From contig NZ_WIQK01000001.1 in assembly GCF_015732155.1 (NCBI RefSeq), forward strand, positions 406,501 through 470,500: a DNA stretch of 64,000 nt, read 5' to 3'. This document shows, in pieces, positions 38,633 to 47,486 of the stretch. How positions within the stretch are numbered: the stretch's first letter is position 1; each line of letters starts with the position of its first letter. The stretch is from Pectinatus sottacetonis (GTDB lineage: Bacteria; Bacillota; Negativicutes; Selenomonadales; Selenomonadaceae). Both the position numbers and the translations under genes were made by a program. The notes beneath the pieces are model-generated. The model worked only from the letters and a program-made list of their open reading frames with translations, was not told where the DNA came from and did no database searches.

Positions 38633-40003
38633 ATGAAAGCTATACCTGTAAAAAATGGTAACACCTATACTATTAATATAACCAGTCTCGGCAGTAATGG
38701 AGAAGGGGTCGGACGTATTGACAATTTCACGGTATTTGTTCCTTATGCCCTAAAAAATGAAAACATCACAATCACTATAACTACCGTAAAAAAAACTTAT
38801 GCTGTCGGCAAGATAAAACACATAATAACAGCAAGCCCGCAGCGTGTTACCCCACGCTGCGGGCTTTATTATCAATGCGGCGGCTGCCAGCTCCAGCATA
38901 TTGCTTACCCGGAGCAGCTGAAAATTAAACGTCAGCAGGTAATAGACGCCATAGAACATATCGGCAAACAAAAAAATATTCTTATTCAGCCAACCTTAGG
39001 GGCACATGAACCTTGGAACTATCGCAATAAAATGCAATTTCCCATCGGAAAAGAAAACAAAAAAGTAATTATCGGCTGCTTTGCCCAGGGCAGCCATAAT
39101 ATTATAGATACAGAAAATTGTTATATCCAAAATAAATTAAACAACGATATAGCAAACGCCACACGTGACATTGTGCAAAAATTAGGCATAAGTGTATATG
39201 ATGAAGATCGCCACACCGGAACTCTGCGTCATATAGTAGGACGTGTGGGGAAAAACGGTGACTGTATGATCGTATTGGTAACCGCAACTAAAGAGTTGCG
39301 TCGTTCCAGGGAAATTATAACCCTCTTACGCAAAAAACTGCCAAAATTAGTCAGTGTCCATCAGAATGTCCAAACCTACCGCAACAACGTAATAATGGGA
39401 CGTGAAACTAATCTTTTATGGGGAAAACAAACCATCAAAGACTCATTAGGTCCCCTCTCCTTCCATATTTCTCCGCGTTCATTTTTTCAAGTAAATACCA
39501 TACAGGCAGAAAACCTTTATAAAAAGGCTCTCGAATTTGCTGCCCTTACAGGAAGTGAAACTGTAATTGATGCTTACTGCGGCACAGGTACTATAACACT
39601 TTTTCTTGCCCAGAAAGCCCGGAAAGTATATGGAATAGAAATAGTGAAACCCGCCATATATGATGCACGAAAAAATGCCCGTGACAACCACATAAAAAAT
39701 GCCGAATTTGTCATCGGCGATGCTACTGCTGTCATGCCGCGCCTTTATAGACAGGGCATACATCCCGATGTCGTCGTAGTTGACCCGCCGCGAGCCGGCT
39801 GCACTCCAATTGTACTGAAAACATTTGCTTCCATGAACCCCCAGCGTATTGTCTATGTTTCCTGTAATCCGGCATCTTTGGCCCGTGACATTGCTCTGCT
39901 CGCAGAACTGGGCTATAAGACCAAACAAATCCAGCCTGTGGATATGTTTCCTCAAACCAGCCACGTCGAGTGTGTAGCGTTGATGTCAAGGGTTCAGAAG
40001 TAA
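38633..40003 (+). CDS. rlmD: 23S rRNA (uracil-C5)-methyltransferase, integration target
   Basis: A 456-residue RNA m5U methyltransferase: N-terminal TRAM domain (about 1-60), iron-sulphur cysteines C76, C82 and C85 (CGLYYQCGGC), SAM-binding VIDAYCGTGTITLFLA, and the catalytic cysteine in YVSCNPASLARD. The C-terminus SHVECVALMSRVQK is the conserved end of the family and is the attachment site of the accessory DNA that follows: the last codons beyond the 12-bp core may be element-derived. A GC-rich hairpin lies inside the coding sequence. The exact uridine (1939 or 747) cannot be told by reading. Confidence 0.92.
   Translation: MKAIPVKNGNTYTINITSLGSNGEGVGRIDNFTVFVPYALKNENITITITTVKKTYAVGKIKHIITASPQRVTPRCGLYYQCGGCQLQHIAYPEQLKIKRQQVIDAIEHIGKQKNILIQPTLGAHEPWNYRNKMQFPIGKENKKVIIGCFAQGSHNIIDTENCYIQNKLNNDIANATRDIVQKLGISVYDEDRHTGTLRHIVGRVGKNGDCMIVLVTATKELRRSREIITLLRKKLPKLVSVHQNVQTYRNNVIMGRETNLLWGKQTIKDSLGPLSFHISPRSFFQVNTIQAENLYKKALEFAALTGSETVIDAYCGTGTITLFLAQKARKVYGIEIVKPAIYDARKNARDNHIKNAEFVIGDATAVMPRLYRQGIHPDVVVVDPPRAGCTPIVLKTFASMNPQRIVYVSCNPASLARDIALLAELGYKTKQIQPVDMFPQTSHVECVALMSRVQK
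38834..38865 (+). other. Terminator-like hairpin inside rlmD
   Basis: A perfect 13-bp GC-rich stem, AGCCCGCAGCGTG and its complement, with a six-base loop, followed by TTTATT. It codes for residues 68-78 (SPQRVTPRCGL) of rlmD. Confidence 0.6.
39980..39991 (+). other. Attachment-site core at the rlmD 3' end (left)
   Basis: TTGATGTCAAGG, coding for LMSR, is the longest identity between the rlmD end and the duplicate at 41765-41776. It is the probable crossover core of a serine-recombinase element. Confidence 0.6.
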
Positions 40004-40028
40004 TGTGTGAAAAGGGCTTGAAATAAGG

Positions 40029-40132
40029 GGATTTCCGAGGGTTGAAGGTTAAACTTCAGCTCTCGAATTTTTGGTTGTAATCGAGGAACTAAACATATCC
40101 ACGGCTAAAATGCCGTAGGGTCGAGTTGACAG
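40029..40132 (+). repeat. Element-end repeat, copy 1
   Basis: This noncoding stretch after rlmD shares blocks in the same order and spacing with 41814-41919: GGATTTCCGAGGGTT (40029), AACATATCCA (40092) and GGGTCGAGTTGACAG (40118, two differences). It is a diverged copy of the end of an integrative element. The remaining bases to 40299 hold the recombinase promoter region and nothing else recognised. Confidence 0.6.
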
Positions 40133-40299
40133 CTTGAAAACGGGTAGGTTGTGGAGATAGGATTGTTAAGATGTGATGGCAAGTTGACGGAATGATTGTA
40201 AATTGATTTTTCACTAGAGTATATGTGTGGTTTGAAGAAAAATAGGCTATTCATCATAGATAAAATGAAATTGATGTTGATTAGCCACAAGGAGTGAAA

Positions 40300-41223
40300 A
40301 TGGAAAAGAAAGTAAACTATATTCCGGCTGTACGTTCTAGAATTGAAAAGAAGGTTGGAATATATTGCAGGGTTAGTACAAATGACATGCAACAATTGAA
40401 TAGTCTTACTGCTCAGATTTCCGGACTTACTAGGCTTGTGGCTACAGTGGATACTTGGAGATTAGTTGATGTCTATATTGATATTGCATCCAGTAAGTCC
40501 AAATCTCTAAGAAAAGATTTTGCTCGTATGGTTGAAGATAGCAAGCAAAAGAAAATTAATATAGTGATAACCAAAAGTCTTAGTCGGTTTGGCAGGGATA
40601 CTGTTGATACACTCGAGGCTTTGAAGATACTAGGAGAATCCGATGTTCGTGTTATTTTTGAACAAGAAAATCTGGATTCCGCTGAAACCGACAACCAGCT
40701 GATGATTTCCATCGTGGAGGCACTGGCACAAGCAGAAAATGAAAGCAGAAGTGAAAATATAAAATGGGGTATTAAGAAGAAGGTAGAGCAAGGTACTTCA
40801 AAATTAGCAGATAGAAAATGTTATGGATATGATAACGATGAGAGCGGAAAATTGATTGTTAATGGTGAACAGGCATCTGTTGTTCAGAAGATTTTTAATT
40901 TTTATTTGGGTGGCAAAAGTATAAATGGTATCTTGAAAGAGCTGGAGAGCCTAGGAATCAAATCGCCAACTGGAAAAGATAAGTGGAGTAAGCGAACAGT
41001 TGAGGAAACGCTAATCAGAAGAAAGTATATCGGAGAAGCAGAACTTTTGAAATCTGATGAACAAGGTACATATTATTTGGTCAGCGACAATAACCCGGCA
41101 ATCATCTCTAAGGAAGTTTTTAATGCTGTACAAAAAAGAAAAATTCAAAGAAGTAACATTACTGTTGATGAAGACGGAACGAAGCACTGCAGTTCCAATA
41201 AGTATAGTTCCAAGACAAAGTAA
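40300..41223 (+). CDS. Serine recombinase, C-terminally truncated
   Basis: A 307-residue site-specific recombinase. The catalytic domain has the nucleophile S26 in YCRVSTNDM and arginines in SLSRFGRDT; the recombinase domain (about 165-265) has CYGYDNDESGKL and GKSINGILKELESLGI. Large serine recombinases normally go on with a zinc ribbon and coiled coil, to roughly 450-550 residues. Here the protein stops at KYSSKTK just where the zinc ribbon would begin, and no remnant continues in any frame. It is therefore probably unable to excise by itself. The start ATG follows AAGGAG. Confidence 0.85.
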   Translation: MEKKVNYIPAVRSRIEKKVGIYCRVSTNDMQQLNSLTAQISGLTRLVATVDTWRLVDVYIDIASSKSKSLRKDFARMVEDSKQKKINIVITKSLSRFGRDTVDTLEALKILGESDVRVIFEQENLDSAETDNQLMISIVEALAQAENESRSENIKWGIKKKVEQGTSKLADRKCYGYDNDESGKLIVNGEQASVVQKIFNFYLGGKSINGILKELESLGIKSPTGKDKWSKRTVEETLIRRKYIGEAELLKSDEQGTYYLVSDNNPAIISKEVFNAVQKRKIQRSNITVDEDGTKHCSSNKYSSKTK

Positions 41224-41259
41224 ACGGATAATCTGCATCATATTTGTACAATAAATGAC

Positions 41260-41288
41260 TTGCTATTATGTGCCTTACGAGTGATATA
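41260..41288 (+). promoter_or_regulatory. Element promoter motif, copy A
   Basis: TTGCTA, 17-base spacer, GATATA; the same arrangement recurs at 62092-62120 and 63170-63198, each before an accessory gene. Confidence 0.5.
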
Positions 41289-41323
41289 TAGTACTACCAA
41301 AAGAAGAAAGGTAGGGATTATAT

Positions 41324-41668
41324 ATGATGTACTTAAAGCTAAATGCTGATTATAAGCAGGGGGAACTTCTTCCATTATTGGATGATGCAATTTATGTGTA
41401 TTGTGATGTTTGCAAAAGTTTACATAGAATTGAAGATGTGAGTTATGCTGCATTTGGAGCTTGTTCTTTTGAACAGCTTAATGCCTGTGAGAAATGTAGT
41501 AAAGAATTTCAAAAGGAAGAGGAACGGAAGCAAATCGCAGAGGCTTTGGGTTGGTATCCTAAGGTTACACTAATGATGAATGATAGACTAGCCACAATAG
41601 ATGAAATGATTTCTTACATACAGCATAAGGGCAAAAATAGCCTAGTCGAAAATGATAGTGGTGAGTAG
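41324..41668 (+). CDS. Small element-encoded protein with two CxxC motifs
   Basis: A 114-residue protein I do not recognise. YCDVCKSLHRI and CEKCSKEFQKEE could make a zinc site (about 28-61); the C-terminus is helical and acidic. It sits between the truncated recombinase and the second attachment site, behind the element promoter motif. Two adjacent ATG codons follow GGTAGGG. Small zinc-ribbon proteins of this kind are common in conjugative and phage-like elements of Clostridia. Confidence 0.6.
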   Translation: MMYLKLNADYKQGELLPLLDDAIYVYCDVCKSLHRIEDVSYAAFGACSFEQLNACEKCSKEFQKEEERKQIAEALGWYPKVTLMMNDRLATIDEMISYIQHKGKNSLVENDSGE

Positions 41669-41740
41669 ATAGAATTAATGTAAAACATACATAAAATCAA
41701 GGTTTTACAGTGCTTGTAGATATATTTGGAAATAGCCTAA

Positions 41741-41788
41741 GTTTCTCACGTTGAAACAGTAGTATTGATGTCAAGGATAGAAAAGTAA
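41741..41788 (+). other. Duplicate rlmD 3' end / second attachment site
   Basis: Reads VSHVETVVLMSRIEK and stop, the same C-terminal motif as rlmD, but preceded by a stop codon, so no gene continues into it. The core TTGATGTCAAGG is at 41765-41776. It is the attachment site formed by integration of unit A, or the left site of the next element. Confidence 0.7.
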
Positions 41789-41813
41789 AAGTCTAGAAAG
41801 TGTAGAAAACAAA

Positions 41814-41919
41814 GGATTTCCGAGGGTTAGGACTTGTCATCCAGACGGTTATAGCTTTTGGAAATTCTTTTGATTGGGAACATATCCAAAACCACAAAAA
41901 TATGGGGTTGAGTGGACAG
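41814..41919 (+). repeat. Element-end repeat, copy 2
   Basis: GGATTTCCGAGGGTT (41814), AACATATCCA (41879) and GGGTTGAGTGGACAG (41905) occur in the order and spacing of copy 1. The two copies follow the two rlmD-end sequences at the same distance, so two related elements are in tandem. No gene is seen in 41789-42009. Confidence 0.6.
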
Positions 41920-42009
41920 GATTACTTTTGGCTTTGTGAGTTGACAAAAATGTTGTCAAATTGGCGGTGAGTAGATAAGATAGATATAATAAACGGAGGG
42001 AGATTTCCT

Positions 42010-42849
42010 ATGTCGTATTCAAAATCAATAAATATATTCTTGCCTACAGGAGCATCTGATGGGCCTATAGAGCTTGAAATGCTTAATTGGAACGGAATGA
42101 TAATCAAGATTCCAAGAAAAGAAATAAGTACATATTCAGATGTTGAATTAGATAAGCCAGGAATTTACTTCTTGTTTTGTAAAGATGACGGAGACGGCGA
42201 ATCAGTATACGTTGGAGAGGCAGAAAATCTGCTTTTAAGACTTAAACAACATATTCAGAGTAATAATGCAGGCAAGGAGAAATTCTTCTGGAATAACGCT
42301 GTCTGCGTTTCGGGAAAGGATTTAAATAAAGCACTCATCAAGTACTTAGAGAATTATTACTGTCAACAGGTTAAATCATCTAGTAAATATGAATTGTTGA
42401 CTCGAAAGTCATCACCCAATATGACACTTAAGAGAGCAGAACAGGCTGCAATGGATGAATTCACAGATAATGTTGACATGTTGATGGGTACGATTGGATA
42501 CAATATTTTAGAAAAAAGTAAGGAAAATGAATCAGCTTCACAAACATATTTTTATTGTGGGTCAAAGACAGGCGCTGATGCTAAGGGATATGTTTCAGAA
42601 AATGGTTTTACTGTTTGTGTTGGTAGCAAAATAGCAAGTAAATGTTCATCAAAAACATTTATGAATAAATATGCTAAAATTCTAGACAAGTTAGTTGAAA
42701 ACAAGATTATTGTTGATTTTATTTTTGAAAAAGATTACACTTTTGGATCACCGACTGCAGCAGCAGATGTTGTTTTGCAGAGCTATGTATCAGGTATGGA
42801 GTATTGGATTGATGCATCAGGAAAGAAATTAAAAGAGTATAATATCTAA
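42010..42849 (+). CDS. GIY-YIG nuclease-family protein with DUF4357
   Basis: A 279-residue protein. The GIY-YIG core has GIYFLF at 51-56, YVGEA at 67-71 and an arginine in LLLRLKQH, about right for catalysis; FLENYYCQQ-like helices follow (KYLENYYCQQ). The C-terminal part (about 190-275) matches the DUF4357 pattern (KGYVSENGFTVCVGSKIA). Such proteins are often found with restriction and other defence genes and may cut DNA. It faces the hsd operon and is separated from it by a terminator. Whether it is part of that system is unknown. Confidence 0.8.
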   Translation: MSYSKSINIFLPTGASDGPIELEMLNWNGMIIKIPRKEISTYSDVELDKPGIYFLFCKDDGDGESVYVGEAENLLLRLKQHIQSNNAGKEKFFWNNAVCVSGKDLNKALIKYLENYYCQQVKSSSKYELLTRKSSPNMTLKRAEQAAMDEFTDNVDMLMGTIGYNILEKSKENESASQTYFYCGSKTGADAKGYVSENGFTVCVGSKIASKCSSKTFMNKYAKILDKLVENKIIVDFIFEKDYTFGSPTAAADVVLQSYVSGMEYWIDASGKKLKEYNI

Positions 42850-42930
42850 ATGGCTTTTTTCATAAAAGCTGCTTTTAATGTGTAAACACTATAATTAAAA
42901 ATATAGATATATTACATTAGAATAATCATG

Positions 42931-42977
42931 AAAAACCCGACACATAAATGAAAAGTTTATATGTCGGGTTTGATTTT
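42931..42977. terminator. Terminator between the GIY-YIG gene and hsdR
   Basis: CCCGACA/TGTCGGG with an extended stem (42932-42971), A run on one side and T-rich sequence on the other; it serves the converging GIY-YIG and hsd transcripts. Confidence 0.8.
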
Positions 42978-43055
42978 GACTAATAGTTTTTATAAGGCGT
43001 TATTGTCAAAGCGTCCACATTAGTAAAAGCAGGTATATTATTCGGATAGGCTTAA

Positions 43056-46000
43056 TCATTGTGTAAATTTATTTGAGTTACCTACTCCAAAATATTTTTC
43101 GAAGAAAGCTTTTAACTTATCAATTACTGTTTGCTTTTTCTTTGCACGATTTCCGCCACCAAAACGGCTTATGGGCGGCATGATTTTATCAATGTCTGTA
43201 CCTAATGTTTTTACTTCACCTTGTTTGAATGATTTCTCTAAAAAAACTCGAGTTTCATCTGACTTTAATCTTTCATTTTTGATGAGTTCTTTAAGGTCCT
43301 TCTCGCGCTGCTCGGCAACGAAATTATTCCATTCAATTATAACATCATCTACGTCATTGATTCCGGCAATAAAGGTTTCAATTAATTGCTTTTTACTGCG
43401 GAGTTCTGGGCTGGCATCAATGGCTTTTTTTATCGTGATCATAACTTCTTTGTCTTCACCGTGTGTATCATGATATTTTTTCACCAGCATGAGAATGTAA
43501 TCTATGTTGATTTCAATTTGTTTAATGAGTTCAACTTCAAATACGATATCATCAATAATATCAGTGCTCTCACCATTTTCGCGTTTCCGTTTCCATTCGT
43601 CCCTTAAGTCTTGATATCTACCTAAGTAATCTTGTAAATCTCTTTCTGAAATGATTTCTTTACCGGCAAATTCATCAAAGGATACTAGTAAATTTCGCAT
43701 ACGTAATATTGCGCTAAACAAAGCAATAAAGTCTTTTTGCTTTTTCTCACCGGTAATCTGTGATTCGGATATCGGAAACTTATTTGAAAGATCTTTAATT
43801 AAATCTACATAACCAGGTACATGTTTATTTTCTGATATATACCCTTTATAGTAATCTTTAAAACTGTGAAGAAGAGCAATACCTCCTGCATCCTCGTCGC
43901 CAAATAAAGAGATGGCACTATCAACACGTTTTTGCAGGTTACGGAAGCACACAATATTACCAAATGTCTTGATGTTGTTGAGAATACGATTAGTTCGGCT
44001 AAAGGCTTGAATGAGTCCGTGCATTTTAAGATTCTTATCTACCCAAAGTGTATTCAAGGTGGTTGCATCAAAACCAGTCAGGAACATATTTACCACAATT
44101 AGGAGGTCAAGTTCCTTATTTTTCATACGAAGTGATACGTCTTTATAATAATTTTGGAATTTATCAGAAGATGTATCATAAGTCGTATTGAACATTTTGT
44201 TATAGTCATCTATAGCTTTTTCCAAAAAATCACGTGAATTTTTATCTAATGCAGAAGTATCCTCAGGATTTTCTTCGTCAAGAATGCCATCAGTCTCTTC
44301 TTCATTTTGTGCATAGCTATAAATTACAGCTATCTTTAGTTTTTTAGTTGGGTCTGCGTTCATCTGTTTGCGAAACTCGTCATAGTACAATTTTGCCATA
44401 GAAACAGAAGCGACCGCAAAAATGGAGTTAAATCCGCTAACACGTTGTTTTTGTTTTATCTCCTCAATGGCACCTCTCTTTGCGGAAGCGACATCGGAAA
44501 TATTTGTTAGTTGATTAAAAATATAGGATCTATCTCCTCGGTAGGTCTTCTGATCAAAGTGTTCCAAAATATAACGAGTAACAAGAGAAATACGCTTTGG
44601 TGCCATAAATGCGTTTTCACGATTAATATCCCATACTTGCTCATCATCGATATCATGGTCTGAGTCGATTGTTTTAATATAATCTACACGGAACGGCAAA
44701 ACATTTTTATCGTTAATTGCATTAACAATAGTATATGTGTGGAGCTGGTCGCCAAAGGTCTGTTCTGTAGTTAATAATAGACCACTTCTACTTGAACCCG
44801 AATTCGTAGAAAAGATTGGTGTTCCAGTAAAACCAAACATATAATATTTTTGGAAAGCGCCTTTTTTCTTTTTTCCATCTTTATCAACACCACCTGCAAT
44901 GGCGATGTGCATATCACCAAATTGGCTACGGTGACACTCATCGAAGATAATAACAACTTGTTTATTATAAACCGGGTGTTCTTTATTTTTCTTAATAAAA
45001 GTTGATAGTTTTTGAATGGTTGTAATAATGATACGGGACTTTTTATCACCCAGTTGTTTTGTAAGAATAGCCGTTGATGTGTTGCTGTTGGCAGCTCCTT
45101 TTTCAAAACGGTCATATTCTTTCATTGTTTGATAGTCTAAATCCTTACGGTCAACTACAAACAGTACCTTATCTATGTATGGCAACTGAGAGGCAAGTCT
45201 GGCAGTCTTAAATGACGTTAGAGTTTTACCAGAGCCTGTTGTATGCCAAATATATCCGCCTGCGGCAATATTTCCGTATTTTTTATAGTTATGAGCAATG
45301 TCAATTCGGTTAAGAATTCGCTCTGTCGCAGTAATCTGATATGGGCGCATAACCATCAGCATATTTTCTGCAGTGAAAACACAGTACTTTGTTAAAATAT
45401 TTAAAAGGGAGTGCTTTGCAAAAAATGTCTTTGTAAAGTCAATTAAGTCAGAGATGACGTGATTTTTTGCATCAGCCCAAAAAGATGTAAATTCAAAGCT
45501 ATTACTTGTTTTACCTTTTTTTGACTTACCTGAGGATGTATCCTTAATAGCATTGAAACGTGTACTATTTGAGTAATACTTGGTGTTCGTTCCATTGGAG
45601 ATAACAAAGAGTTGCACATATTCAAAAAGGCCACAACCCGCCCAAAAGGAATCACGCTGATAGCGATTTATCTGATTAAAGGCCTCTCGAATAGCAACAC
45701 CTCTACGCTTTAGCTCAATATGAACCAAAGGTAGTCCATTTACAAGAATGGTCACGTCATAACGATTATCATATTTTGCACCCTGTTCTTTGCCATTAAC
45801 ATACTGATTGATAACCTGAAGACGGTTGTTGTGTATGTTTGTCTTATCAATTAATTTGATATTTTTTGAAAGCGCATCGTCACGCTTAAGTACCTGAACA
45901 TAGTCTTCTTGTATTTTGCGAGTTTTATCTGCAATATCATCATTTTTGTTATCAATGCAGTCAGCAAAAAATCTTTCCCATTCGGTATCGGAAAAATGAT

Positions 46001-46217
46001 AACTGTTGAGTTCTTCCAGTTTGGTTCGAAGATTTGCAATCAAATCTGCTTCCGTGTGAATAGGAAGATACTCATAGCCTTGTTCACAAAGCAGACGTAT
46101 AAACTCTTGTTCTAGTGCGGCCTCGCTTTGATAACTATCAGAACGATTTTTAACTGGTTCATATTCCGTAACAACGGTATTTTCGTTCGTTTCTGCTACA
46201 ATATTAAAATATGGCAT
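43056..46217 (-). CDS. hsdR: Type I restriction enzyme, R subunit
   Basis: A 1053-residue motor and nuclease subunit. The N-terminal PD-(D/E)xK nuclease has D154 and E168-x-K170 (HIELKRRG). The helicase part has Walker A TGSGKT at 327-332, DECH at 426-429 and later motifs such as FLTGFDATTLNTLW and AFSRTNRI. The C-terminal region (about 860-1040) is the helical part that binds the methylase. It translocates and cuts unmodified DNA with HsdM and HsdS. Intact and full length. It starts after AAGGAGGTG and is the last gene of the operon. Confidence 0.96.
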   Translation of the reverse strand: MPYFNIVAETNENTVVTEYEPVKNRSDSYQSEAALEQEFIRLLCEQGYEYLPIHTEADLIANLRTKLEELNSYHFSDTEWERFFADCIDNKNDDIADKTRKIQEDYVQVLKRDDALSKNIKLIDKTNIHNNRLQVINQYVNGKEQGAKYDNRYDVTILVNGLPLVHIELKRRGVAIREAFNQINRYQRDSFWAGCGLFEYVQLFVISNGTNTKYYSNSTRFNAIKDTSSGKSKKGKTSNSFEFTSFWADAKNHVISDLIDFTKTFFAKHSLLNILTKYCVFTAENMLMVMRPYQITATERILNRIDIAHNYKKYGNIAAGGYIWHTTGSGKTLTSFKTARLASQLPYIDKVLFVVDRKDLDYQTMKEYDRFEKGAANSNTSTAILTKQLGDKKSRIIITTIQKLSTFIKKNKEHPVYNKQVVIIFDECHRSQFGDMHIAIAGGVDKDGKKKKGAFQKYYMFGFTGTPIFSTNSGSSRSGLLLTTEQTFGDQLHTYTIVNAINDKNVLPFRVDYIKTIDSDHDIDDEQVWDINRENAFMAPKRISLVTRYILEHFDQKTYRGDRSYIFNQLTNISDVASAKRGAIEEIKQKQRVSGFNSIFAVASVSMAKLYYDEFRKQMNADPTKKLKIAVIYSYAQNEEETDGILDEENPEDTSALDKNSRDFLEKAIDDYNKMFNTTYDTSSDKFQNYYKDVSLRMKNKELDLLIVVNMFLTGFDATTLNTLWVDKNLKMHGLIQAFSRTNRILNNIKTFGNIVCFRNLQKRVDSAISLFGDEDAGGIALLHSFKDYYKGYISENKHVPGYVDLIKDLSNKFPISESQITGEKKQKDFIALFSAILRMRNLLVSFDEFAGKEIISERDLQDYLGRYQDLRDEWKRKRENGESTDIIDDIVFEVELIKQIEINIDYILMLVKKYHDTHGEDKEVMITIKKAIDASPELRSKKQLIETFIAGINDVDDVIIEWNNFVAEQREKDLKELIKNERLKSDETRVFLEKSFKQGEVKTLGTDIDKIMPPISRFGGGNRAKKKQTVIDKLKAFFEKYFGVGNSNKFTQ

Positions 46218-46229
46218 ATGTTCACCTCC

Positions 46230-47486
46230 TTAGGATAATTCTTTAAATGTCAAAAGTTTATCTCGATAATATTCATACTGCTTTTTACGTGCATAGATTT
46301 CAGCAGGTAGACCTGTAGAAATATCGTTGCATAGAGTATCAAAGCGATCGAGAATATCAACAATATGTTGTTGTTCTTCGATTGATGGTACTGGAATTTT
46401 TAATTTTCGCATTGCCTTCATTGAAACACTTTTAACTGTACCACCTGCCGCTTTAGCCAGATAGTTTGACCTAATATCATTAGATTGTAATAAGTGCATT
46501 AAAAATCGAGGTAGTAGTTTATTTTGGTTTGGTTTTATTGCATAAACACCCTCTTTAATGTTCCAATTTGTAGGGGGAGCACTTAATACAGCAGTTTCAC
46601 CAATTGTTCCAGTTCCGGAAAAGAGCACATCTCCAACTTCAAGATTTGATCGGTTATTGCATAATTTTAATGCCACGTTATTAATACGATCAGTTTTATC
46701 AGAAAATACAATAGTATTATTCTGTATTTCCCGTATTGTAACGTAATAGTTAAGTGCATCATCGGTGTTTAATCTAAAAAATTGTCGTGGATTTAGTCCT
46801 GTGGTGAGAGAAATAATTAATTCTTCTAATGTTTTCCATTCCACCTCATCCCCAAAAGTAAGCAACTCATCCCTATAATACTCATACTGTTTTTTTCTTG
46901 CTGTAAGCTCCGCTGTAAGCTCCGCTGTAAGCTCCGTGAAATTGTCCAATATACGTACAATTTCCTCCTGCACGGGTAAAGGGGGGAGGGGAATAACAAT
47001 CTTCGCCATTAATTTCTTTGACACGTTAAATCTTGTTACTCCGTTAGCAGTTTTACTAATTTGGTATCTGAGGTTGCTTGAACGAAAAAGGTGTTTTGCA
47101 AAATCTGGTTCAATTATGCTAAGGTTGTTAAAGCGAAAGAAAAAACAAAAGCTGTTAAGATAAAGTGGCTTCTCTGGCTTTTTAGTAACTACGGATGAAA
47201 ATCCACATTCATTCGGTGTTTCTGAGGAACCAGTAAATATGACATCTCCATATTTAAGAGTTCGTTGATTTTCTCGTTCTGCAATTTTTACGGTGTCATT
47301 AGGAGCGATATTCAAGGCAGGGTTAGAATACACATTTTTGTATGTAATAAATGTAGCATTTCCATTTGTAAAATCATCTTTAGATTTTCCTGTAAGCCCG
47401 CCAAAAAAATGACCAAGTGCTTCAAGTGGTTTGTAGGTTACTCCCTCTGGACATAACTCCGTAATTAATTCTTCTAACTTACTCAT
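46230..47486 (-). CDS. hsdS: Type I restriction enzyme, specificity subunit (type IC-like spacer)
   Basis: A 418-residue specificity subunit with two target-recognition domains (about 15-170 and 215-370), each followed by a conserved helix ending in ARKKQYEYYRD. The central helix contains TELTAELTAELTARKK (184-199), built from a 12-bp repeat in three DNA copies. In EcoR124-type systems a change of one copy alters the spacing between half-sites. It overlaps hsdM by four bases (ATGA). The recognised sequence cannot be predicted by reading. Confidence 0.93.
   Translation of the reverse strand: MSKLEELITELCPEGVTYKPLEALGHFFGGLTGKSKDDFTNGNATFITYKNVYSNPALNIAPNDTVKIAERENQRTLKYGDVIFTGSSETPNECGFSSVVTKKPEKPLYLNSFCFFFRFNNLSIIEPDFAKHLFRSSNLRYQISKTANGVTRFNVSKKLMAKIVIPLPPLPVQEEIVRILDNFTELTAELTAELTARKKQYEYYRDELLTFGDEVEWKTLEELIISLTTGLNPRQFFRLNTDDALNYYVTIREIQNNTIVFSDKTDRINNVALKLCNNRSNLEVGDVLFSGTGTIGETAVLSAPPTNWNIKEGVYAIKPNQNKLLPRFLMHLLQSNDIRSNYLAKAAGGTVKSVSMKAMRKLKIPVPSIEEQQHIVDILDRFDTLCNDISTGLPAEIYARKKQYEYYRDKLLTFKELS
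46900..46935 (-). repeat. 12-bp tandem repeat in hsdS, three copies
   Basis: GCTGTAAGCTCC (plus strand) is repeated exactly three times. On the coding strand it reads GGAGCTTACAGC, giving the TAEL units between the two recognition domains. Length is a multiple of three, so copy-number change keeps the frame. Confidence 0.95.

Noticed and set aside
39479-39964. 161-codon minus-strand frame within rlmD
   Set aside because: Antisense shadow of conserved methyltransferase codons.
46900-46935. Possible CRISPR-like short repeat
   Set aside because: The units are directly adjacent without spacers and encode TAEL in frame within hsdS.
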